Below are positions 9,062 to 17,732 of a stretch of 64,000 nt of DNA, piece after piece. Origin of the DNA: Enterococcus haemoperoxidus ATCC BAA-382 (GTDB taxonomy: Bacteria > Bacillota > Bacilli > Lactobacillales > Enterococcaceae); contig NZ_KE136480.1 in assembly GCF_000407165.1 (NCBI RefSeq), forward strand, positions 744,001 to 808,000, written 5' to 3'. Each line of letters begins with the position of its first letter. Within the stretch, counting starts at the first letter, position 1. A program made the position numbers and the translations under genes. Below the pieces are notes generated by a model. It saw nothing but the letters and a program-made list of their open reading frames with translations, searched no databases and was not told the origin of the DNA.

Positions 9062-9098
9062 AAAGAACAAGAGCTTAGTCTAGCTCTTGTTCTTTTTT
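9062..9098. terminator. Bidirectional terminator between the lipoprotein and the Dit gene
   Basis: AAAGAACAAGAGCT pairs with AGCTCTTGTTCTTT around a 6-base loop, with a run of T on both strands. It lies in the middle of the late operon, 37 bases before the Dit start codon, so late transcripts must read through it or be reduced at this point. Confidence 0.75.
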
Positions 9099-9104
9099 AT
9101 CAAT

Positions 9105-9599
9105 TTATTTATTATCATAATGATACCATTGGGCGAATTCTACTAAGTCTTTATCAGAGCAATCTATACTTTTTAGAACTTCTGCCAAAGCATCAATGTC
9201 TGTATTATCTCCCGATGATTCTACCATTCTGCCTTTACTTACTTCATAAATCAAATCCTCTTTTTCTTTCCCATCAATATTTCCCTTAAGTGTCAGTCTA
9301 ACCTGAATAACTCTTCTTTCACTTGAAGCAAATACAAATGTTACCTCAAAATAATCATAGTCTATACCCTTTTCTCTAATAAAGCTTAAATAGTTACCAT
9401 AAGATTTAATTTCTACACCCTGATCCTCTAAGTTTTCTGCTATTTGATTCATCTTTTCAGCTTCTTTTGCTGCTGTATCTTCTGTTGTTTGTTCTATAGA
9501 AGAATCTGTTGATTTTTCCTCTGAGCTTTTGTTAGAACCACAACCTGCAAGACTCATGGTTACACCCACTACTAGCAATGATAAAACTATCTTTTTCAT
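9105..9599 (-). CDS. Small secreted lipoprotein inside the tail operon
   Basis: 164 aa from ATG 9599 with AGGAGG upstream; a longer frame to 9686 lacks a binding site. Signal peptide MKKIVLSLLVVGVTMSLAGC with lipobox LAGC, cleavage before Cys20, then a Ser/Glu/Thr-rich linker (residues 21-48) and a compact domain of about 115 residues. It is not a structural tail protein. It has its own promoter (9651-9680) and terminator, so it behaves as a moron gene. Lipoproteins placed next to a tape measure gene can block superinfection (Ltp of phage TP-J34 acts on the tape measure protein), and self-immunity is the likeliest guess. No family recognised. Confidence 0.65.
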   Translation of the reverse strand: MKKIVLSLLVVGVTMSLAGCGSNKSSEEKSTDSSIEQTTEDTAAKEAEKMNQIAENLEDQGVEIKSYGNYLSFIREKGIDYDYFEVTFVFASSERRVIQVRLTLKGNIDGKEKEDLIYEVSKGRMVESSGDNTDIDALAEVLKSIDCSDKDLVEFAQWYHYDNK

Positions 9600-9650
9600 T
9601 ATTTTCCTCCTAATGTAATAAATAACGTCCAATTTTAGTTTAACACAGAT

Positions 9651-9680
9651 TTTATATAGAATAAATTCTTTTTCTAGCAA
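9651..9680 (-). promoter_or_regulatory. Promoter candidate for the embedded lipoprotein gene
   Basis: On the minus strand TTGCTA (9680-9675), an 18-base spacer and TATAAA (9656-9651), ending about 50 bases before the lipoprotein start. It would let the gene be expressed when the late operon is silent. Confidence 0.45.
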
Positions 9681-9721
9681 TATCATTTAAAATAAGAGGT
9701 ATTTAAATGCATCATATCACT

Positions 9722-12700
9722 TTACCTCAAATATCGGCTAGCACGCTTCATCATGTAATCTGCGTTACCACCAACAACGTTTTGAGTAACTCTATTTGCA
9801 TTATTAGTTGTATGATTGATATTATTGACAACTGTTGAAACAGCAGGTATAAACATTGCTGGCGTAGTAAATCTATTAGTCAACGCATTAAATGCTCCTT
9901 TGACATCAAGATTGTTTACCCTGTTCATAAAGTCAAGTCCAAAGGTTTTGACAGCAGATCTTCGCTGAACAAATTCGCCAGGAGTCAACATCGCTGGTAC
10001 TGTATCTGTTCCTTCCTTTTTGAAGATACTAGTCAATCCTCCTGAAGCCAGATAGTTAGGAACGATACCTCCTGTTGCTCGTTTAAGTGGATTTATCGTT
10101 TCTACCTTGACGTACATTCCTTCTACAGCACTCTTAAATCCTTCCACTAGAGAATTTCCTAAATTAGTACCTATATTTCTGAAATTAGTCATAGCTGCAG
10201 AATCTTTTTTATTCATCTCGCTGATTACAGTATCAATTTCTTTAGGTATATTTTGAATTGTGTTGATAAGCCCTTCTGTTAGATTCGTTGTATATGAATC
10301 CCCAATTTTTTTAAAGGTTTCTATATGCCCCTTAAGAACAGTGATAAGGTTTGTAAATGCTGCGCCTATCGTTCCTGTTGGATTGATTTCATTATATTTT
10401 GCCATGATATTTAATGCAAAGCCTTCACCGAATTTTGAAAATTCCGGCAATAATTCATTCAATGTATCTGCTAATTTTGTAAAAGCATCTGCACTGCTAG
10501 TGATTTTTTCAGCATTATTATTTACTTTTTCATCAGCAACAAAGAGGCTAAGTTTTTCTAAACACTGTTTAACTGCTGTTATTTTCTTTTCAAATTCAAC
10601 TGGATTTAAAAGAGGAACATCTTGTATTTTCGTTATTAAATCATTGAGTTGCTTAATCTTTTTAAGAGCTTTTTCAACTTTTTCTTCAAAAGTATCTGTT
10701 CCTTTCTGTGATACTGTTTGCGGTCCGAAATTAATATTCTGCCCTAATTGATTGTTAAGGCTTAAATTAGACTCTGATACTGTCATTAAATTAGTATTAT
10801 CAGTAGTATCCGGGGTATTTGAACCTGAGGTATTACTTAACGTGAACTTATCAACAGCCTCCATAGCTTCAACAATCTGACCCATTGTTTTTTCAAATTT
10901 TTCTTTGCTTCCTTCATCAAAATTAAAATTCAAAGCTTTTGCAAACTGGTCTCCCATTAAATTTAGCTGTGTTAATTTATTCACTGCATTTGTAATAATA
11001 GACAATTGTTCATCCAATTTTTCTAATGTAAGAAACTCACCAGCTTCATTGGTAGGTGAAAAATCGGTAAGCAACACTTTACGGATGGTATCCTGCATGA
11101 GTTGGACTCTCTCTTCAAATGTTCCAAAGCTACTTTCATCAAACTCAAAGGCTAGAGCAGCTTTAAGCTTAGCCCCTAGTTCATTTAATTTCCCCAACTT
11201 ATCAATTGCTTGTTGGATATCTCTTTCCATCGCCCAGGTCCAGTCAGGCATGTTGCTTCTGGTTCCATTTTCATCTCTAGGCGTAAAGTCGGTACTTAGG
11301 ATTTCCTTGATTGCTTCTTTGATTCCTTTGATGGTCTCTTTCAGTTTAGTAACAGCATTCGCATCAAATGTAAATCCAATAGCTGTTTTCAAATGTCCAA
11401 TCAATTTGCTTAGATACTCAGCCTTTTCAACTGTTGCTTTTAGAGTATTAACGTCCAACTTCATATTGAGATCAATTTTTTCAAAACCTTTTATAATATC
11501 CTGAACGTTCTGTAGCTTACTTATAACATCACTAAAATTTAATTCCGTTTTTTGGATTTTATCAAGCTGTTCCATGATTCCAACTAAGTGAGTTACATAG
11601 TTTTTAGCGTCTTCTGCAACCCCGTCATCGATATTATCACCTTTGAAGGCTCGTTTTACATCATCGAACCAACCTTTTGTTTTGGTAAAATATTCAAATG
11701 TTTTTTGAATCTCTTCGATTCTGTCTTTTAATCCTTCTGGATCTTTTATCTCAGTTTCTTCAAGCTTTTCGATGGATTTAGCTACATCAGCTAAATTCCC
11801 CACAGCTTTTGCCGCATCTTCTCCGATTTTCGTATCTGTTTTTCCTCCACTGAAAAACTGACCAATTTCTTTAAAGAAGCCTACTCCTTTTTTCAAGTAT
11901 TCGAAGACGCTTTGAATTTCATTGATTTTCGATTCTATATTCGCAGGAATAGTAATATCCTCAAACTTTTGAAGTTCTTTTCCCACTTTTGCTAATTGGA
12001 TAATTCCCTCAGCTACAACTGCAGTATTTAGAGCTCCTACAGCATTCTTGAATAAATCTAACACACCACCTAGATTAGCTGCAGTGAAATAACCGATTGC
12101 TGTCGTAACAGATTCTATTTTTCCTTTGATGCTTGAGGTATCATCTGGTACTTTCTGCTCTAACTGGTAGAGTGCTTCTGAAACATGCATCAATTCTTCT
12201 GCTACTAGAAAGACTGTTGCTAATCCTGCCCCAGCAATCAATGCGCCAACACCTGATGATACTAAAGCACCGACAACGCCGACTAGAACGCTCATGCCTC
12301 CGATTGCTATGCCAATATTGGCTAGCTTTGCTGCAACATTGGCAATGTCATCTGGTACTTTTTCATCGATTTGTTTCATTGCTTCAGCTGCTTTTGTGAG
12401 GAGCGTTATAATACCCTCGATAGATGCCAACCCAGCCATAGCCATCTCTGGTTTCTTTTCAGCTAACAAGCCGACAACGCCAACAAGAATACCCATTCCT
12501 CCGATGGCAGCACCCATAGCTAGAAGTTTTCCACCTAGACTGCCAAAATCACCTGGTACTTTGGCAGCAATTTGTCCCATTGCTTCTGCTGTTTCACCTA
12601 ATAAGCTACTAAGATCACGAATCATTTTAAAGCCAGCTTTTGCTTCTTTAGGATGATCCTTCGCTAATTTTCCTGCTATCGCTACTAGGACACCCATTCC

Positions 12701-14200
12701 GCCTATTGCAATGCCCATACTTCCTAAGCGAGAACCCATTTCACCAAAATCGGATGGCACTTTTGTCACAATTTGACTCATCGTTTCTGCTGCTTCTTCT
12801 AATAATTTACCGATTTCTCGGATCATTTGAAACCCTTTTTTCGCTTCTTTGGGATTGTCTTTCGCTAATTTCCCAGCGATGGCGATTAAAACACCCATTC
12901 CTCCGATCGCGATGCCCATACTTCCTAAACGAGAACCCATCTCTCCAAAGTCTGCTGGCACTTTGGAGACAATTTGACTCATCGTTTCTGCTGCTTCTTC
13001 TAATAATTTACCGATTTCTCGGATCATTTGGAAGCCTTTTTTCGCTTCTTTAGGGTTATCTTGAGCTAGTTTGCCTGCGATGGCAATTAAAATACCCATT
13101 CCACCGATTGCGATGCCCATGCTTCCTAAACGAGAACCCATTTCTCCAAGATCTGCTGGCACTTTGGCAGCAATTTGACTCATCGTTTCGGCCGTTTCTT
13201 CTAATAATTTGCCGATTTCTCGAATCATTTGGAACCCTTTTTTTGCTTCTTTAGGATTATCTTGGGCCAGCTTTCCTGCTATCCCTACTAATATACCCAT
13301 TCCTACGATGGCGATCCCCATACTTCCTAAACGAGAACCCATTTCTCCAAGATCTGCTGGAACCTTTGTGGCGATTTGACTCATCGTTTCGGCTGCTTCT
13401 TCCAGTAGTTTGCCGATTTCTCGAATCATTTGGAACCCTTTTTTCGCTTCTTTGGGATTATCTTGCGCTAGTTTTCCTGCTATCCCTACTAATACGCCCA
13501 TTCCTACTATAGCGATTCCCATGTTTCCTAATCGAGCACCCATCGACCCTAAATCTGATGGCACTTTAGCGGCGATTTGGCTCATCGTCTCCGCTGCTTC
13601 TTCTAATAGCTTGCCAATGTCTCGAATCGTTTTAAAGCCTGTTTTTGCTACTTTTGCATCACTACTTGCCAATTTGCCAGCTATCGCTACTAATGCTCCC
13701 ATTCCTACGATGGCGATCCCCATATTTCCTAAACGAGCGCCCATTGATCCTAAATCTGATGGTACTTTTACAGCAATTTGGCTCATGGTCTCCGCTGCGT
13801 CTCCCAATAGTTCTCCGATATCTTGAATCGTTTTAAAACCTGTTTGGGCTTTTTTCCCATCGCCACTGGCTAATGCACCAGCTATAACCGCTATGGTCCC
13901 CATTCCTACTATAGCGATTCCCATATTTCCTAATTTTGGCCCAATTTTGCTTAAATCGGATGGCACTTTATCGTTAACTTCTTTGAGCGCTGTTGCCCCT
14001 GATCCTATGGATTTAGCTGCATCTTCTATAAAACTGAATCCTTTAAATTCACTTAAGCTTTTTTCAAGTTTTTTAACGCTTGATTGAACTTTACTTTTCT
14101 CTATTTTTAATTGTTTGATTTTACTGTCTATTTTAGAAAGCTGCTTTGCGATTTCTTCAGAGTTGGATTTCATATCTATTGATATTTTTTCTATTGCCAC
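9722..14200 (-). CDS. Tail tape measure protein with nine 67-residue repeats
   Basis: 1492 aa from GTG 14200 (AGGAGG 7 bases upstream). Residues 1-77 are a charged coiled coil. Residues 78-715 hold nine full units and one partial unit of 67 residues, each starting KVP[SAG]D and carrying a Gly-rich hydrophobic stretch such as MGIAIVGMGILVGIAGKLA followed by an amphipathic helix ending ETMSQIA. Residues 720-1250 are helical, with recurring Phe-spaced motifs. The end (TGGIVPNYLASGGL, VNNINHTTNN) is typical of tape measures. At about 1.5 angstrom per residue the tail would be roughly 220 nm. Only one cysteine, unlike its neighbours. A tape measure sets tail length and may help form the channel. 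Confidence 0.9.
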   Translation of the reverse strand: MAIEKISIDMKSNSEEIAKQLSKIDSKIKQLKIEKSKVQSSVKKLEKSLSEFKGFSFIEDAAKSIGSGATALKEVNDKVPSDLSKIGPKLGNMGIAIVGMGTIAVIAGALASGDGKKAQTGFKTIQDIGELLGDAAETMSQIAVKVPSDLGSMGARLGNMGIAIVGMGALVAIAGKLASSDAKVAKTGFKTIRDIGKLLEEAAETMSQIAAKVPSDLGSMGARLGNMGIAIVGMGVLVGIAGKLAQDNPKEAKKGFQMIREIGKLLEEAAETMSQIATKVPADLGEMGSRLGSMGIAIVGMGILVGIAGKLAQDNPKEAKKGFQMIREIGKLLEETAETMSQIAAKVPADLGEMGSRLGSMGIAIGGMGILIAIAGKLAQDNPKEAKKGFQMIREIGKLLEEAAETMSQIVSKVPADFGEMGSRLGSMGIAIGGMGVLIAIAGKLAKDNPKEAKKGFQMIREIGKLLEEAAETMSQIVTKVPSDFGEMGSRLGSMGIAIGGMGVLVAIAGKLAKDHPKEAKAGFKMIRDLSSLLGETAEAMGQIAAKVPGDFGSLGGKLLAMGAAIGGMGILVGVVGLLAEKKPEMAMAGLASIEGIITLLTKAAEAMKQIDEKVPDDIANVAAKLANIGIAIGGMSVLVGVVGALVSSGVGALIAGAGLATVFLVAEELMHVSEALYQLEQKVPDDTSSIKGKIESVTTAIGYFTAANLGGVLDLFKNAVGALNTAVVAEGIIQLAKVGKELQKFEDITIPANIESKINEIQSVFEYLKKGVGFFKEIGQFFSGGKTDTKIGEDAAKAVGNLADVAKSIEKLEETEIKDPEGLKDRIEEIQKTFEYFTKTKGWFDDVKRAFKGDNIDDGVAEDAKNYVTHLVGIMEQLDKIQKTELNFSDVISKLQNVQDIIKGFEKIDLNMKLDVNTLKATVEKAEYLSKLIGHLKTAIGFTFDANAVTKLKETIKGIKEAIKEILSTDFTPRDENGTRSNMPDWTWAMERDIQQAIDKLGKLNELGAKLKAALAFEFDESSFGTFEERVQLMQDTIRKVLLTDFSPTNEAGEFLTLEKLDEQLSIITNAVNKLTQLNLMGDQFAKALNFNFDEGSKEKFEKTMGQIVEAMEAVDKFTLSNTSGSNTPDTTDNTNLMTVSESNLSLNNQLGQNINFGPQTVSQKGTDTFEEKVEKALKKIKQLNDLITKIQDVPLLNPVEFEKKITAVKQCLEKLSLFVADEKVNNNAEKITSSADAFTKLADTLNELLPEFSKFGEGFALNIMAKYNEINPTGTIGAAFTNLITVLKGHIETFKKIGDSYTTNLTEGLINTIQNIPKEIDTVISEMNKKDSAAMTNFRNIGTNLGNSLVEGFKSAVEGMYVKVETINPLKRATGGIVPNYLASGGLTSIFKKEGTDTVPAMLTPGEFVQRRSAVKTFGLDFMNRVNNLDVKGAFNALTNRFTTPAMFIPAVSTVVNNINHTTNNANRVTQNVVGGNADYMMKRASRYLR
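12157..13969 (-). repeat. 201-bp in-frame tandem repeats in the tape measure gene
   Basis: Nine consecutive units with a period of exactly 67 codons. The central units (about 12.7-13.6 kb) are the most alike, for example AKKGFQMIREIGKLLEE repeated unchanged in four of them; the outer units have drifted. This pattern fits growth by internal duplication. Confidence 0.9.
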
Positions 14201-14441
14201 TCTGCCGCCTCCTTTCTTATTTTGTTATGTGGATCTTTTTCTGATACTAAACAAAAAAAACATGGCAACAAGCTCATGCTTTTTCTAAATATTATATTTT
14301 TTTCTAGTATTCACTTATCACTTCTTTCACAGAATATTTTCTCTAAACTAAAACTAAAGACTGTATATATCTGCGTCTTTACTCACAATAAAAAAATACT
14401 GATAGATCTTTTACTATCAACAGATATTGTAACTATTTACT

Positions 14442-14493
14442 GATAATACCATTCTATAGCAGAATTCAAATCTGAAAGTTCGGAAATCATTCA
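14442..14493 (-). promoter_or_regulatory. Late promoter module C, upstream of the tape measure gene
   Basis: On the minus strand TGAATGATTTCCGAA (14493-14479), then 20 bases, then TATAGAATGGTATTATC. The same box, the same 20-base gap and a similar -10 (TAGAAT here, TAAGAT in the others) occur at 21268-21319 and 21428-21479. The box overlaps the -35 position, as expected for an activator-dependent phage late promoter. The transcript would start near 14444, 244 bases before the tape measure GTG. Confidence 0.7.
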
Positions 14494-14571
14494 GAATATA
14501 CTTCTTTATGGATTATGTGTGCACTTATCCGAACATGACTAGATTCATCATTAATTTCTGTTATTTATTTA

Positions 14572-14600
14572 CTGATATTCCAATCAAAAAGTGTTATTAT
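14572..14600 (+). promoter_or_regulatory. Promoter candidate for the tandem lipoprotein genes
   Basis: CTGATA, 17-base spacer, TATTAT, about 65 bases before the first lipoprotein ATG. The -35 is a 4 of 6 match. It reads against the tail operon. Confidence 0.45.
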
Positions 14601-14671
14601 TGTATCTATGAGTAACATACTTTCTTTTTAGTTCCTGCAAAATACTTATTTTACAGAAATGAGGATTTAAC

Positions 14672-15400
14672 ATGAAAAATTTGAAAATTATAAGCTTCTT
14701 TTTGTTAGGCAGTTTAATATTAGCTGCCTGTGAAAGCTCTAGTAATACTTCTTCTCCCAACAAGCCTATTGAAAAAACTACTCAAACTAAACAAACAGAA
14801 AACACGCAACAAGCAACTAGTGAACATTCTGTTGATGAAACGAGTGGTTTAGAAAATCTGGATGTAGCTATGGAAAAACTAAAAACCGGAAATATTACTG
14901 AAATTTCTGGCAGTGACTTTATTGTTGGAGAAGATATTGAGCCTGGACGTTATATTATCCAACCTAAGGATAGAACCACTGTACAAGTAAGGATTTATGA
15001 AAATGATGGAAGCTCCTTATCATACCAACTGGGGAAAGAAACAAAAGATTTAAAAGCATTTAAATTAGATATAGGTAATCGAATCTCATTAGCCAATAAA
15101 AGTGATATTTTGGCGGCAGAACTTTTAAATGATAATTTCTCAAACCTTTCAAAAAATGAAATTGCTTATGTTTCCGGTAGCGATACAGTTGTTGGCACAG
15201 ATTTAGCTTCGGGAACTTACACAATTAAACCTATTGGTGATAAAAAAGTACGAATACGAATTTATCATAACAAAGAAAACTCCCAAATATATACTCTTGG
15301 AGAAGGAAAAGAAGAGTTAACATCTTTCAAGTTAAATCAAGGTGATAAAATTAAATTGGCTGTAAAAAGTGATGTACTGGCACTAACTCGAACTAAATAA
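14672..15400 (+). CDS. Lipoprotein with two repeated beta domains (first of a tandem pair)
   Basis: 242 aa. Signal peptide with lipobox LAAC (Cys19), then a Ser/Thr/Gln/Lys-rich tether to residue about 65. The mature part has two copies of a domain of about 75 residues: SGSDFIVGEDIEPGRYII... and SGSDTVVGTDLASGTYTIKP..., each ending in a DILA or DVLA segment. It is exported and membrane-anchored, not a virion part. It lies on the opposite strand to the tail genes with its own promoter, a moron-like cassette. A paralog follows 12 bases later. Role unknown; surface exclusion or immunity against the particle is a guess based on place. RBS is weak (ATGAGG). Confidence 0.7.
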   Translation: MKNLKIISFFLLGSLILAACESSSNTSSPNKPIEKTTQTKQTENTQQATSEHSVDETSGLENLDVAMEKLKTGNITEISGSDFIVGEDIEPGRYIIQPKDRTTVQVRIYENDGSSLSYQLGKETKDLKAFKLDIGNRISLANKSDILAAELLNDNFSNLSKNEIAYVSGSDTVVGTDLASGTYTIKPIGDKKVRIRIYHNKENSQIYTLGEGKEELTSFKLNQGDKIKLAVKSDVLALTRTK

Positions 15401-15412
15401 GGAGTATTTTTT

Positions 15413-16129
15413 GTGAATAAAATAAAAATTATAGGGTTCTTTTTGTTAGGCAGTTTAATATTAGTTGCCTGCGAAAGCTCTAGTAATACTTCTTCTCCTA
15501 ACAAACCTACTCAAACTAAACAAACAGAAAACACGCAACAAGCAACTAGTGAACATTCTGTTGATGAAACAAGTAGTTTTGAAAATCTAGATATAGCTAT
15601 GGAAAAACTCATAACCGGAGACATCACTGAAATTTCTGGTAGTGATTTTATTGTTGGAGAAGATATTGAGCCTGGACGTTATATTATCAGACCCGCTGAA
15701 AATGAGCCTGTACAATTCAAAATACATTATAGTAATGGAGAGTCTCAGACTTACTATTTAGGAGTATCTACAAAAGAACTGGCAGCTTTCAAATTATCTA
15801 AAAGTGATCGCATTGAGTTAACAGTTAAAAGAATGATATTAGAGGCAGAACTTTTAAATGATCCTCTTCCTAATCTAGCCAAAGGTGAAACTGCTTATAC
15901 TTCTGGCAATGATGTGGCTGTAGGTGAAGATTTACCTGCAAGACAATATACAATTAAACCTATAGAAAATGAAAAAGTCCAATTTAAAATTTATCATAAA
16001 GATGGAAACCCTCAATTATATTATCTAGGAAAATCTACAAAAAATTTAAAAGCTTTTAAATTAGTAGATGGAGATCGAATTGCGATTACTTCTAAACAAA
16101 ATATTTTAGAGATGACAAGAACTAAGTAA
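15413..16129 (+). CDS. Lipoprotein with two repeated beta domains (second of the pair)
   Basis: 238 aa from GTG? no: the frame opens at 15413 (GTG) behind GGAG at 15400-15404. Lipobox LVAC (Cys19), the same tether (a shorter form, missing the IEKT segment of the first copy), and the same two beta domains, GEDIEPGRYIIRP and GEDLPARQYTIKP. The signal peptide and tether are nearly identical to the upstream gene at the DNA level, while the beta domains differ more, so this is a recent duplication with selection or recombination acting on the exposed part. The gene is followed by one arm of a perfect terminator hairpin now split by an insertion sequence. Confidence 0.7.
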   Translation: MNKIKIIGFFLLGSLILVACESSSNTSSPNKPTQTKQTENTQQATSEHSVDETSSFENLDIAMEKLITGDITEISGSDFIVGEDIEPGRYIIRPAENEPVQFKIHYSNGESQTYYLGVSTKELAAFKLSKSDRIELTVKRMILEAELLNDPLPNLAKGETAYTSGNDVAVGEDLPARQYTIKPIENEKVQFKIYHKDGNPQLYYLGKSTKNLKAFKLVDGDRIAITSKQNILEMTRTK

Positions 16130-16171
16130 TTTGCTAATAAAGCTAAAAACACACTCTTTCTTTTGAATATA

Positions 16172-17676
16172 GGCTCTTTGTCAACTAATGTTGGTGAAGA
16201 AAATCTAAAGAATTAAATCAATGATGAAGCCTAGAGGGAAATTCCTCTAGGTTTTTCTATTTGGTTGAAAAAGAATAGTACCAAAGCATAAAGTAATCCT
16301 CAATTTAAAATTATAGAAGTTGCGGAAGCCGTAGGCATTTCTCTTTAATACTTTGATATGGTTATTCAAGCATTCTAACGGTCCGTTGGAATAAGGCAAA
16401 TCCAACGCATTTTTAATGCCCGTTTGAACTTTTTTAAAGGTAGTAATGGTTGTTTGATAATAAGCTGGAAGCCTAGAATAATCTTGTTCTAATAACGCGT
16501 GAAACCGTGTGTAATCTCTTGTTTGTATGGCATAGAGAAAATCCTGATAACAGGTATAGCCAGCTTTTAATTCTTCATCATAGGCAAGTAACCGATCCAC
16601 GAGTTCGGTTTCTGTTAAATAAGCACGGAAGGAAGGATGCCATTGGCGTTTTTCAAAATTGAGCTTCGATTGATTCTTTTGAAGTAGTTTCCAGTATTTC
16701 TTCAAGTGACGGTATTTTTTGGCTTCTACAGATCCTTGATGGAGAAAGGTATTCATTCGTTGAATACGGTGTTTTAAGAACGTTCGCCCGATGTGTTGCA
16801 CAATATGAAAGCGATCAAGAACAATCTGAGCCTTGGGAAATAGTTTCTTAATTAAAGAAAAATAAGGCGTATACATATCGCAAACAATGTATTTTACACC
16901 TTCACGAACAGATAAAGAAAATCGTGAGAAATAGCGTTCTAAAAAAGGCAACTGGCGGTTTTCAACGACATCGAGTAATTGCTTTGTTTGTCCATCCATC
17001 ATAATGAAACTCATAGAGGCAGCGACTTGTTTCACTGATTTAAATTCATCAAAACAAAGAACTTCTGGCAAGATGAGTCGATTGATTTTTTTTGGTTCGT
17101 AAAACTGTTTCAATACGCGATAAACAGAGGAAACAGAGACCTTCTTTTGACGGGCAATTTCGCTCATAGACGAAGTGTTTCGTAGACGCTCGGCAATCGA
17201 AAGCTTGACTTTCTTAGAAATCGAGCAACACTTTTCGATAAGACTTGTTTCAGCGACAAAAGTTCTATCACAAGAATGGCAGAAGAAACGACGTTTCTTC
17301 AAGCGTAAGTATGTTTGGTATTCAGAGACATCATTCAGTAAAATCAGACACGTTGTAAAGCTCCAAAGAATAATCGATCCGTTTTCTTTGGCACCACAAT
17401 GATGACAGGAGTGAGCGGAATAGTCCAATGTACCAGAAAATACGTGGCAGATTCGTCCTTTGATTCGTTCCTTTTTTAAAGAATTTTCATTAAAAGTAAT
17501 ATTTAAGTCTAGAATATCTAAGGTATTTTTGATAAGATTTGTATAGGACATCTTGATTTCCTCCTTTTGATTGGTTTTAGTCGACTTAATTCTAAAGGAT
17601 ATCAGGGTGTCTTTTCTATTATTTTGCATTAAAAAGATGCCAGTGATTTCTCACCAACATCAGAAAGTATAGAGCC
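16172..17676 (-). mobile_element. ISL3-family insertion sequence with 8-bp target duplication
   Basis: 1505 bp. The ends are imperfect inverted repeats: both begin GGCTCT and share ATGTTGGTGA at bases 17-26. The 8-base sequence TGAATATA flanks both ends (16164-16171 and 17677-17684), the duplication length typical of ISL3. One transposase gene fills it. The exact duplication shows a simple, fairly recent insertion. Confidence 0.92.
16247..17551 (-). CDS. ISL3-family transposase
   Basis: 434 aa from ATG 17551 (AAAGGAGG upstream; the frame runs open to 17629 without another binding site). N-terminal zinc-finger region with CHHCG and CHSC pairs (residues about 45-95), a helix-turn-helix segment (MSEIARQKKVSVSSVYRVLK), then the DDE-type catalytic region: DEF (FDEFKSVK), CDMYTPY, DRFHIVQH and a C-terminal NGPLECLNNHIK with the final acidic residue. 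Length and motif order match complete ISL3 transposases. It appears intact, so the element may still be active. It moves the IS and has no role in the tail module. Confidence 0.92.
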   Translation of the reverse strand: MSYTNLIKNTLDILDLNITFNENSLKKERIKGRICHVFSGTLDYSAHSCHHCGAKENGSIILWSFTTCLILLNDVSEYQTYLRLKKRRFFCHSCDRTFVAETSLIEKCCSISKKVKLSIAERLRNTSSMSEIARQKKVSVSSVYRVLKQFYEPKKINRLILPEVLCFDEFKSVKQVAASMSFIMMDGQTKQLLDVVENRQLPFLERYFSRFSLSVREGVKYIVCDMYTPYFSLIKKLFPKAQIVLDRFHIVQHIGRTFLKHRIQRMNTFLHQGSVEAKKYRHLKKYWKLLQKNQSKLNFEKRQWHPSFRAYLTETELVDRLLAYDEELKAGYTCYQDFLYAIQTRDYTRFHALLEQDYSRLPAYYQTTITTFKKVQTGIKNALDLPYSNGPLECLNNHIKVLKRNAYGFRNFYNFKLRITLCFGTILFQPNRKT

Positions 17677-17732
17677 TGAATATAAAAGAAAGAGTGTGTT
17701 TTCACTATTCATAACATTTTTCACTGAACCAA

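Larger units (their letters stand above)
14201..14671. other. Divergent intergenic region between tape measure and lipoprotein cassette
   Basis: 471 bases without a convincing gene. It holds the leftward late promoter C and a rightward promoter for the lipoproteins, CTGATA (14572-14577), 17 bases, TATTAT (14595-14600). A short rightward frame at 14222-14443 has no ribosome binding site and no recognisable protein. Confidence 0.6.
16146..17702. terminator. Bidirectional terminator split by an IS
   Basis: Left arm 16146-16164 and right arm 17684-17702 are perfect 19-base reverse complements (AAAACACACTCTTTCTTTT and its complement). Without the IS and one target duplication they would form a hairpin with a 6-base loop GAATAT, ending the lipoprotein transcript on one strand and the chaperone transcript on the other. 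Confidence 0.85.

Noticed and set aside
10260-11504. Plus-strand frames of 163 and 199 codons opposite the tape measure gene
   Set aside because: Shadow frames of a well-supported minus-strand gene; low-complexity hydrophobic translations.
12133-13836. Several long plus-strand frames opposite the tape measure gene
   Set aside because: They mirror the 201-bp coding repeats on the other strand, repeat with the same period, and have no ribosome binding sites.
12157-13969. Possible CRISPR array from the regular repeats
   Set aside because: Period of 201 bp, in-frame, with no short repeat and unique spacer structure.
14222-14443. 73-codon plus-strand frame between tape measure and lipoproteins
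   Set aside because: No binding site, no recognisable protein, and it overlaps promoter C on the other strand.
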